This document shows positions 1-5,443 of a stretch of DNA of 10,315 bases, piece after piece. Origin of the DNA: an uncultured Clostridia bacterium (GTDB lineage: Bacteria; Bacillota; Clostridia; Oscillospirales; Acutalibacteraceae). Within the stretch, counting starts at the first letter, position 1; the number at the start of each line of letters is the position of its first letter. The notes under the pieces are model-generated. The model ran no database searches and was not told the origin of the DNA. It worked only from the letters and a program-made list of their open reading frames with translations. A program made the position numbers and the translations under genes. The stretch covers positions 1 through 10,315 of the forward strand of contig CALCBQ010000121.1 of NCBI GenBank assembly GCA_937897215.1. Reading direction: 5' to 3'.

Positions 1-30
1 ATTTTGCCACCTCCCTCAATGAGGGAGGGT
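1..30. repeat. Short GC-rich palindrome, copy 1 (cut by window edge)
   Basis: CCTCCCTC at 10-17 and GAGGGAGG at 21-28 form an 8-bp perfect stem around a 3-base loop, flanked by GCCA on the left. Read on the minus strand it gives CCTCCCTC, a short spacer, then GAGGGAGGTGGC, which resembles the element at 3824-3846 (CCTCCCTC, TGAC, GAGGGGAGCC). Such short palindromes are common intergenic repeats in Oscillospirales genomes (family knowledge recalled, not searched). The element may extend beyond the left edge. There is no T-tract on the plus side, so a terminator role is not evident. On the minus strand it is followed by GCAAAAT, also not a clear U-tract. Confidence 0.6.
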
Positions 31-186
31 AATAGGTTGTATCTATACAAAGAGCCCGACAAACTCCAATTTGTTAAAACAAACAATATGGTTTTGGCAT
101 AATTCTTTTGCTTTTCTCAACACTCTGTACAAAAATTTTTCTATAATTTAGATGTTTTATACCTATCTATTTTGGAAAAAATATTG

Positions 187-192
187 TATAAT
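187..192 (+). promoter_or_regulatory. Probable sigma-A -10 box of the MFS transporter gene
   Basis: A perfect TATAAT lies 42 bases upstream of the ATG, which would place transcription start near 199 and leave a leader of about 35 bases. No good TTGACA-like -35 exists at the usual 16-18 base spacing (the 164-169 region reads TATCTA), so the promoter may depend on an activator or be weak. The rest of 31-180 is AT-rich leader with no gene; it holds only a small TTTGTT/AACAAA inverted repeat at 70-83. Confidence 0.5.
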
Positions 193-221
193 GTGTCTGT
201 ATAAATTTTCTGAATTTTATC

Positions 222-227
222 AGGAGG
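222..227 (+). promoter_or_regulatory. Strong ribosome binding site of the MFS transporter gene
   Basis: A full consensus AGGAGG sits 6 bases before the ATG at 234, which fixes the start codon of the transporter. Confidence 0.85.
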
Positions 228-233
228 TCAAAT

Positions 234-1709
234 ATGAGTAAACAAGAACTTTTCTGTGAGAAAAACGGTAAACTTCATACATGGCATACCATTTTGACAG
301 GTTTCGCTTTCCTCACAACATCAATCGCGTGGGCAATTTATGACCCATACATCACAAAGATTCTTAACAGATTGCTTACAGAATCAGTATTTATTACAAA
401 CCTTAGTGCAAAACTTAACGAAGCATTCCCTGTACTTGCAAAATTTGCAGAAACACAGGGTCAAGACGTTAATGTAGCAGGTGGTGGAATTACACTTGTT
501 CCACTTTTCATCGGTGTTATTATGACATTCGATAACATCTTTGGTGTTATTTTCCAGCCAACATTTGGTAAGCTTTCAGACCGTTGCCGTTCAAAACTCG
601 GCAAACGTCGTCCATTCATTGTTTACGGTGCACCTGTTTCAGCAATTCTTTTTGCGTTCATTCCTTGGGTTGCATTGAAATCAACTCTTCCTGTAACAAT
701 GCTTTTCATTATTCTTTTCGTATTCTCAATGTCCCTTTGGCGTGCTCCTGCAGTTGCTCTTATGCCTGCACTTACACCATCACATCTTCGTTCAGAGGGT
801 AACGCAATCATCAACCTTATGGGTGGTGTAGGTTCTGTTATCGGTATGGTGGCAGGTACTCTCGTAAGTGCTATTTACTTGGTAGCAACAGGCGTTAAGG
901 TTACTGCTGAAAACGAACAGTTTACAAGCTTCCCTTATGTATTCCTTTTAGGCGCAGTTGTTATGATTATCGGTATGCTTGTTGTTCGCATCTTCGTTAA
1001 AGAGCCATCAAGTCTTGAAGAAGTTGCAGCAAACAACCAATATGCCGACGAAAAAGCTGCAAAGAAAGCTGAAAAGGCTGCAAGAAAAGCAGAAAAACTT
1101 TCAAAAGGCGAAAGAAAGAGTCTTATCTTTATGCTTGGCGGATTGTTCTTCCTTTTCTGTGGTACAAATGCTATTACAACATTCTTCTCACTCTTTGCAG
1201 AAGAAGTACTTGGCAAGAGCACAGGCGAAGCAACAATTATGACAACACTATTCGCAGTTTGTTCTGCTGTAGCTGCAATCCCTGCAGGTAAAATGGGCAA
1301 GAAAATTGGTCGTAAAAAGACAATTCTTATTGGTCTTATAGTATTTATGGCAGTATTCCTTCTCTATGTGCTTACACAGAGTATGGCACTTATCTGGGTT
1401 GCTCTTATTCTTGGTGGTGCTGCTAATATGTTCATCACAGTTAACACATTACCACTTGTTCTTGACATTGGTGGTATTGAAAAAGTTGGTACATTCACTG
1501 GTTACTACTACACAGCAACATTCTCAGCACAGATTGCTTCTCCAATCATCTACGGTATTGTTCGTATGTTCACAGGCTCTTATATGTCTCTCTTCGTATA
1601 TAGCCCAATTATGTTCATCTTGAGCATTGCTTGTATTCTTTTCGTTAAACACGGCGAAGCAGTTCCACAAGAAATCGTTGATAAAATTGAAGAAGAAAAC
1701 GCTGATTGA
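234..1709 (+). CDS. MFS transporter of the GPH / SLC45 (sucrose-transporter-like) type
   Basis: This 491-residue integral membrane protein is a likely cation-coupled sugar or glycoside carrier of the cytoplasmic membrane. Hydrophobic segments fit 12 TM helices, six before and six after a central loop. The cytoplasmic loop 2-3 motif reads GKLSDRCRSKLGKRRPF (112-128), the MFS motif-A equivalent seen in GPH and plant/bacterial sucrose carriers. It is followed by RAPAVALMPALTP (170-182), another signature region of SLC45-like proteins. A second motif-A-like stretch, GKMGKKIGRKK, occurs at 352-362. Two features stand out: a polar loop of about 45 residues after TM1 (roughly 41-85), and an Ala/Lys/Glu-rich, probably helical linker between the halves (roughly 257-296). 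The start is set by AGGAGG 6 bases upstream. The gene is monocistronic with its own terminators and no adjacent glycosidase, so the substrate cannot be inferred. Family is secure; substrate is unknown. Confidence 0.9.
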   Translation: MSKQELFCEKNGKLHTWHTILTGFAFLTTSIAWAIYDPYITKILNRLLTESVFITNLSAKLNEAFPVLAKFAETQGQDVNVAGGGITLVPLFIGVIMTFDNIFGVIFQPTFGKLSDRCRSKLGKRRPFIVYGAPVSAILFAFIPWVALKSTLPVTMLFIILFVFSMSLWRAPAVALMPALTPSHLRSEGNAIINLMGGVGSVIGMVAGTLVSAIYLVATGVKVTAENEQFTSFPYVFLLGAVVMIIGMLVVRIFVKEPSSLEEVAANNQYADEKAAKKAEKAARKAEKLSKGERKSLIFMLGGLFFLFCGTNAITTFFSLFAEEVLGKSTGEATIMTTLFAVCSAVAAIPAGKMGKKIGRKKTILIGLIVFMAVFLLYVLTQSMALIWVALILGGAANMFITVNTLPLVLDIGGIEKVGTFTGYYYTATFSAQIASPIIYGIVRMFTGSYMSLFVYSPIMFILSIACILFVKHGEAVPQEIVDKIEEENAD

Positions 1710-1735
1710 TTATTCATGATTTAGTATTATATGGT

Positions 1736-1760
1736 AAGGCGGGGTCTTGACCCCGCCTTT
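1736..1760 (+). terminator. Intrinsic terminator after the MFS gene
   Basis: A 10-bp perfect GC-rich stem (1736-1745 with 1750-1759, core GGCGGGGT/ACCCCGCC) closes a CTTG tetraloop. It begins 26 bases after the transporter stop and is followed by the modest T-rich tail TTTGTTGT. The weak T-tract may explain why a second terminator follows. Confidence 0.8.
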
Positions 1761-1773
1761 GTTGTATAGAAAA

Positions 1774-1806
1774 ACCGAACAGATTAGTTTCTGTTCGGTC
1801 TTTTTT
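1774..1806. terminator. Bidirectional intrinsic terminator between convergent genes
   Basis: A 10-bp perfect stem, ACCGAACAGA (1774-1783) with TCTGTTCGGT (1790-1799), encloses a 6-base loop. On the plus strand it is followed by C and six T (1801-1806). On the minus strand the five A at 1770-1774 supply a U-tract. It can therefore stop both transporter transcripts and metA transcripts; the metA stop codon lies only 4 bases beyond the T-run. Confidence 0.87.
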
Positions 1807-1810
1807 GTGC

Positions 1811-2728
1811 TTATTTAATTTCATTAACATCATAAGGTGTTCTTTGATACACAAAGTAGTTAAGCCAGTTTTGGAATAATAAACTGCCAGCCCCTCGCCA
1901 AGTAAGTGGTGGTGTCAAACGTGTATCGTCATTAGGAAAATAGTTGTAAGGGATTTTAATGTCAAGTCCCTTGTGTAAATCTCTGAAATATTCACGGGCG
2001 AGAGTGTCGCTGTCGTATTCGCTATGACCTGTGCAGTAAAAGTTTCTGCACTCCATATCAGCCACAAGATGAACACCCGAAATCTCTGAATAAGAAAGGA
2101 TTTGTAAGTCCTTTACAAGCGCTATATCTTCCTTCTTTGTTTCTGTGTGTCTTGAATGTGGCACATAATACAAATCACTGAATCCACGAAGCAACGGATG
2201 ATACATATCAAGTGGTTTATGTGGGAAAATACCAAACATCTTTTCAGGTAATTTGTATTTTGGAATACCATAGTGGTAATAAAGAGCAGCCTGAGCACCC
2301 CAACAAATATGGAATGATGAATAAACATGGCTCTTTGCCCAGTCGAAGATTTTACAAAGTTCTTCCCAATAATCAACCTCTTCAAAAGGCATCATTTCAA
2401 CAGGAGCACCAGTAACAATCATACCATCAAATTTCTGGTCTTTGATGTCGTCAAAGGTCTTATAGAATTTGAGCATATGTTCTTTTGAAGTGTTTTTGCT
2501 CTCGTGAGTAGCAACCTGCAAAAGTTCAACTTCGACCTGCAAAGGCGAATTACTTAACAATCGCAAAATCTGAGTTTCCGTTTCAATTTTTGTAGGCATT
2601 AAGTTAAGAAGAATAATTCTAAGCGGACGAATGTCCTGCAAAGATGCTCGTTGCTCTGTCATAACGAAAATATTCTCTAATTCAAGATTATGTCTTGCTG
2701 GTAATTGGTCGTCAATTTTAATAGGCAT
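1811..2728 (-). CDS. metAA: Homoserine O-acetyltransferase, MetA family (often named homoserine O-succinyltransferase)
   Basis: This cytoplasmic enzyme acylates the hydroxyl of L-homoserine, the first committed step of methionine synthesis. From the ATG at 2728 the protein is 305 residues, close to the family length (E. coli MetA 309). The catalytic Cys is C142 in FHICWGAQAA, and the His/Glu pair is H235 and E237 in GHSEYD, all at the family's canonical numbers. The substrate-region motif NLMPTKIETE is at 42-51. Position 111 is Glu (PVEMMPFEEVDYWEE). In Bacillus cereus MetA, Glu111 confers acetyl-CoA use and Gly favours succinyl-CoA (established knowledge), so I infer acetyltransferase. An in-frame TTG at 2791 would add 21 residues, but it is the -35 box of the gene's own promoter, so the ATG with AGGGGTGG 5 bases upstream is chosen. 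No riboswitch fits in the leader of about 27 bases. Confidence 0.95.
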   Translation of the reverse strand: MPIKIDDQLPARHNLELENIFVMTEQRASLQDIRPLRIILLNLMPTKIETETQILRLLSNSPLQVEVELLQVATHESKNTSKEHMLKFYKTFDDIKDQKFDGMIVTGAPVEMMPFEEVDYWEELCKIFDWAKSHVYSSFHICWGAQAALYYHYGIPKYKLPEKMFGIFPHKPLDMYHPLLRGFSDLYYVPHSRHTETKKEDIALVKDLQILSYSEISGVHLVADMECRNFYCTGHSEYDSDTLAREYFRDLHKGLDIKIPYNYFPNDDTRLTPPLTWRGAGSLLFQNWLNYFVYQRTPYDVNEIK

Positions 2729-2733
2729 TTCGT

Positions 2734-2742
2734 CCACCCCTT
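2734..2742 (-). promoter_or_regulatory. Ribosome binding site deciding the metA start
   Basis: The minus strand reads AAGGGGTGG here, 5 bases before the ATG at 2728. No comparable site precedes the upstream TTG at 2791, supporting the shorter 305-residue MetA. Confidence 0.75.
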
Positions 2743-2762
2743 TCTTCAATATGCAAGTCTGT

Positions 2763-2791
2763 ATTTTATCACAATAAAAAACAAATGTCAA
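2763..2791 (-). promoter_or_regulatory. Sigma-A promoter of metA with extended -10
   Basis: On the minus strand a perfect TTGACA (2791-2786) is followed after exactly 17 bases by TAAAAT (2768-2763), immediately preceded by TGA as an extended -10. Predicted transcription start is near 2755, leaving a leader of about 27 bases. It starts only 8 bases downstream of the palindromic repeat at 2800-2863. This indicates that metA is transcribed on its own in addition to any read-through from the operon upstream. Confidence 0.85.
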
Positions 2792-2799
2792 TTTACTTG

Positions 2800-2863
2800 T
2801 GTCATTCTATGGAACAAAGCGACGAAGAATCTGTTGCGATTCTTCACTTCGTTCAGAATGACA
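2800..2863. repeat. 64-bp imperfect palindrome (GTCATTCT...AGAATGAC family)
   Basis: TGTCATTCT (2800-2808) and AGAATGACA (2855-2863) are perfect inverted ends. Inside, GAAGAATC (2824-2831) pairs with GATTCTTC (2838-2845) across a TGTTGC loop. The arms between share GAAC and AAG blocks, and the left arm carries extra bases. It matches, from memory, a widespread intergenic repeat in bacteria built on GTCATTCTGAGCGAAGCGAAGAATC-like halves. It starts 2 bases after the metallophosphoesterase stop codon and ends just before the metA -35 box. It lacks a T-tract on either side, so it is not a classic terminator, though the folded RNA could protect the 3' end of the operon message. Confidence 0.75.
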
Positions 2864-2865
2864 TC

Positions 2866-3813
2866 TTATAATTGAACACTATACTCAATATCCATCCATT
2901 CATGTTTTGCGAAATTGCGGACACGAATTAAAATCTCATTTTCATAAACTTCAACCTGAAGTCCTGTGCCGTTGTGTTTAATATCTGCATTTCCAACATC
3001 GTTGTCAACGCCGAACCCCGCAACATTTACAAATGTAACATTGTCGTCAAAAATTACTTCTCGTTTGTCGTCATAAAAACCCATATGCAAATGTCCTGAA
3101 AAGTAAAGAACTTTACTGCCATAATTTTTAAGCATTTCATAAACCCGGTCGCTGTCTGTGCCCATATGACCTTCAGTCCAGACATCCTCCCAAGTGTGAT
3201 TAAGAGGATAATGGTTAAAAATGAATACGATTTTACCACTATCTTCTGCGAGTTTCAACTCGTTTTCAAGCCATATAAGTTGTGTGTCAGAAAGGTATTC
3301 TTGAACTCCTGCATCGGACTCTGAGCCCAATACAATGAGCTGAAAATCGTCAGAAAGACTTACGCTATAATAAACACTATCGTCATATTGTGTTTTTATG
3401 TATTCGTTTTTATACTTGAAAAAGCGGTTTCTCAAATCTTCATATTCGCCAACATTATAGTCGCTTGGGCAAAGGTCGTGATTGCCCGTAACCATATATG
3501 TATCGATAGTGTTGTACTCGTCAAGAATACTGTAAAAAGCACTTAACTCCACAACCTGACCATTCATTGTGTTGTCGCCAAGAAATACAATGAAATCATT
3601 CGATTTGTTAGCGTTTATATCGCGAATTCCCTCACCGAAAAGATTAAACCGCTCTTCATTGTTGCCCTCAAGATGTACATCAGAAAGCACAGCGAAAGTA
3701 AGTTTTGCATTTTCATCAATTACAGAATAAGACGCAATTTCACTAACAGGAGAATAAATAAAAAGTGAAAGAATTACTGCAATTAACTTGTAAAACCAAA
3801 TCATAATCAGCAC
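2866..3813 (-). CDS. Membrane-anchored or secreted calcineurin-like metallophosphoesterase
   Basis: This 315-residue protein has a hydrophobic N-terminus (about residues 5-22, preceded by K9), suggesting a signal peptide or signal anchor, so the enzyme domain probably acts outside the membrane. The full dinuclear metal motif set is present: DVH (D45, H47), GDN (79-81), GNHD (110-113), the H of FNHYP (H201) and GHLH (240-243). It therefore should be a catalytically competent phosphoesterase, but the substrate cannot be told from sequence. The start is GTG at 3813, with GGGAGG 11 bases upstream lying inside a palindromic repeat; ATG at 3804 (three codons in) is a possible alternative. It lies 41 bases downstream of hemW with no terminator or clear promoter between, so it is likely the tail of the long operon. 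Confidence 0.85.
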   Translation of the reverse strand: MLIMIWFYKLIAVILSLFIYSPVSEIASYSVIDENAKLTFAVLSDVHLEGNNEERFNLFGEGIRDINANKSNDFIVFLGDNTMNGQVVELSAFYSILDEYNTIDTYMVTGNHDLCPSDYNVGEYEDLRNRFFKYKNEYIKTQYDDSVYYSVSLSDDFQLIVLGSESDAGVQEYLSDTQLIWLENELKLAEDSGKIVFIFNHYPLNHTWEDVWTEGHMGTDSDRVYEMLKNYGSKVLYFSGHLHMGFYDDKREVIFDDNVTFVNVAGFGVDNDVGNADIKHNGTGLQVEVYENEILIRVRNFAKHEWMDIEYSVQL

Positions 3814-3823
3814 ACACTTTCTT

Positions 3824-3846
3824 GCCTCCCTCTGACGAGGGGAGCC
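3824..3846. repeat. Short GC-rich palindrome, copy 2, carrying a ribosome binding site
   Basis: The plus strand reads GCCTCCCTC (3824-3832), TGAC, then GAGGGGAGCC (3837-3846). CCTC pairs with GAGG and the stem extends with one bulged G to about 7 bp. It is related to the element at 1-30. It starts 8 bases after the hemW stop codon. Its minus-strand GGGAGG (3830-3825) stands 11 bases before the GTG start of the metallophosphoesterase, so the repeat apparently supplies that gene's Shine-Dalgarno sequence. Confidence 0.6.
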
Positions 3847-3854
3847 AATTAGAC

Positions 3855-4964
3855 TTATAGAATATTAGATAATATTGTATTTGATAAAAGAAAACCTTTT
3901 CGTGTCAATGCTAAACCGTTTTGATTTTTAAGCATATACCCATTATCAATGAAAATTTGTGATTTTTCGTATACTTCTTTTGGTATTGAATGCCCAAATC
4001 TTTCAAAAACCTTGTTTTCGTTTAATCCTTCAACCAAACGAAGATTAAGCATTGCATATTCTGTGAAATCTCCACCAAATCCGTCGTCGATAGGGGAGTA
4101 CCCATTCATAAACGCCTGAAAATCACGGTCATAATAGAAACGCTTACCGTCTAAAAATGAATGTGCAGATGGTCCAAGCCCCAGATACTCTTCACAATGC
4201 CAGTATTTAAGGTTGTGTTGACTCTCAAATCCGCTTTTTGCAAAATTTGAAATTTCATATTGCATTATGGCTTGATTTTCAAGAGTTTCGCACATCTGTA
4301 AATACAAATCTGCAGCTAAATCGTCATCAGGGAAATTGTATTTATGTTGATTTTTATAAAAATGAGTGTTTTCTTCAAGTTTAAGCATATAGGCGCTTAT
4401 GTGTGGCACACCGAGAGAAACGCAAAAATCGAGAGTTTCACTCAAACTCTTTTCTGTTTGATTTGGTACACCCAGCATAACATCAAGAGTTATATTCTCA
4501 AAACCTACCTTTTGCGCAGTCTTTACAGCATTTTCAACCTGATTTCTGTCAGATAATCTACCTAAAATTCGTCTTTCAGAGTCAACTGCAGACTGAAGTC
4601 CTAAAGAAATTCTGTTCACGCCACAATCGTATAAAATCTTGAAAAAATCTTTACCCAATCCATAAGGATTACACTCAACTGTAATTTCTGCAGTATCTGT
4701 TAAAAAGCCTGAATTGCACGCATTTACAAGGGTTGCAAGATTTTTTGCGCCTAAAACTGATGGAGTTCCACCACCGATGTAAAGTGTATTTGCTTTACAA
4801 CCACAATTGCTCTGTAAAGCAGAAATACTTGACAACATTTTGCTTTTCAAAACACTTGTGTATTCGTCTTTTTGTGTGTCTTTGCCTGAAAAAGAGTAAA
4901 AATCACAGTAAGGGCATTTTGACTTGCAAAATGGAATATGTAAATAAAGTCCTATGTTTTTCAT
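3855..4964 (-). CDS. hemW: HemW, radical SAM haem chaperone (coproporphyrinogen oxidase-like)
   Basis: This 369-residue cytoplasmic radical SAM protein is of normal family length. The 4Fe-4S motif C13-x3-C17-x2-C20 lies in HIPFCKSKCPYCDF. C20 is followed by DF as in HemW, whereas true HemN has an extra Cys (YCxC). Other family marks are YIGGGTPS (62-69), the RISLGLQS strand (118-125) and the HemW C-terminal signature YEISNFAKSG...HNLKYW...LGLGPSAHSF (236-270). HemW binds haem and helps deliver it to acceptor proteins (family knowledge from E. coli and Lactococcus). Databases often mislabel such genes as coproporphyrinogen III oxidase; the DF motif argues against that. Its ATG overlaps the TGA of the upstream deacylase gene as ATGA, and no strong ribosome binding site is visible, so translation is probably coupled. 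No haem biosynthesis gene is nearby. Confidence 0.93.
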   Translation of the reverse strand: MKNIGLYLHIPFCKSKCPYCDFYSFSGKDTQKDEYTSVLKSKMLSSISALQSNCGCKANTLYIGGGTPSVLGAKNLATLVNACNSGFLTDTAEITVECNPYGLGKDFFKILYDCGVNRISLGLQSAVDSERRILGRLSDRNQVENAVKTAQKVGFENITLDVMLGVPNQTEKSLSETLDFCVSLGVPHISAYMLKLEENTHFYKNQHKYNFPDDDLAADLYLQMCETLENQAIMQYEISNFAKSGFESQHNLKYWHCEEYLGLGPSAHSFLDGKRFYYDRDFQAFMNGYSPIDDGFGGDFTEYAMLNLRLVEGLNENKVFERFGHSIPKEVYEKSQIFIDNGYMLKNQNGLALTRKGFLLSNTILSNIL

Positions 4965-5443
4965 ACTTTTATGTAACTAATTGTATGGCCACAAGATTTT
5001 ACGAATTTAACAAGGTCTTCGAATTTCAAGAACACAGTTGCCGTGTTGTCGTTAGGGTGGCAACCAACTATTTCTTCTTTCTTCAAATCTGCATCAAAAT
5101 AGATTTCAAGTTCCTTTTCGGTATCATAAATAACACCGAAAGGGGATACAGACCCTTTTTCAACCTTGAGAAATCTTTCTAATCTTTCGTCAGATGCAAA
5201 ACTTAACTTTGTTGAGTCGATTTCTGCACGGATTAACTGCAAGTTAGCCCTTTTGTCGCCGTGAAGAACAACAAGCATATTGCGAGTACCTTTAACATCA
5301 CGAAGGACAAGATTTTTTGGAATATGACCGTTTTCCGTAAGATGATATTCCTCAATTTCTTCCATTGTGAATGCAGCAGGGTGCTCAATTTTTTTGTATT
5401 CAATTTCTAATTCTGCGAGTTTCTGAAAAATTTCTTTATTCAT
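4961..5443 (-). CDS. YbaK/EbsC-domain Ala-tRNA(Pro) deacylase (ProXp-ala / PrdX-like)
   Basis: This 160-residue freestanding tRNA-editing protein hydrolyses Ala mischarged on tRNA(Pro), protecting proline codons (family knowledge of PrdX/ProXp-ala). Visible motifs are HPAAFTMEE (21-29), KNLVLRD with the conserved Lys at 43, LSFASDERL (80-88), the GSVSPFG loop (97-103) and HPNDNTATV (129-137). An open frame extends upstream to 5728, but its first part lies inside lepA in another frame and has no protein-like character, so the start is placed at the ATG ATG pair (5446 or 5443) at the end of lepA. This gives an 8- or 11-base overlap with the lepA stop (ATGATGAATAA). No strong ribosome binding site is seen, so coupling to lepA is likely. 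Choice of 5443 over 5446 is arbitrary. Specificity for Ala rather than Cys or another amino acid is inferred. Confidence 0.88.
   Translation of the reverse strand: MNKEIFQKLAELEIEYKKIEHPAAFTMEEIEEYHLTENGHIPKNLVLRDVKGTRNMLVVLHGDKRANLQLIRAEIDSTKLSFASDERLERFLKVEKGSVSPFGVIYDTEKELEIYFDADLKKEEIVGCHPNDNTATVFLKFEDLVKFVKSCGHTISYIKV

Noticed and set aside
70..83. TTTGTT/AACAAA inverted repeat as an operator for the transporter
   Set aside because: The arms are only 6 bp with AT-rich content, it is about 100 bases upstream of the -10 box, and it matches no operator I recognise; chance is the simpler explanation.
935..1300. Minus-strand 121-codon open frame opposite the MFS gene
   Set aside because: It mirrors the biased codon use of the transporter linker region and shows no protein family features.
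2729..2760. SAM or other methionine-responsive riboswitch before metA
   Set aside because: The predicted leader is only about 27 bases, far too short for an S-box or T-box structure, and the region upstream is promoter and repeat.
3855..4964. Annotation as oxygen-independent coproporphyrinogen III oxidase (HemN)
   Set aside because: The cluster motif ends YCDF rather than HemN's YCxC, and the C-terminal signature is that of HemW.
4733..5182. Plus-strand 149-codon open frame opposite hemW and the deacylase gene
   Set aside because: It is antisense to two well-supported genes, Cys/Phe/Tyr-rich without domain motifs, and has no credible ribosome binding site.
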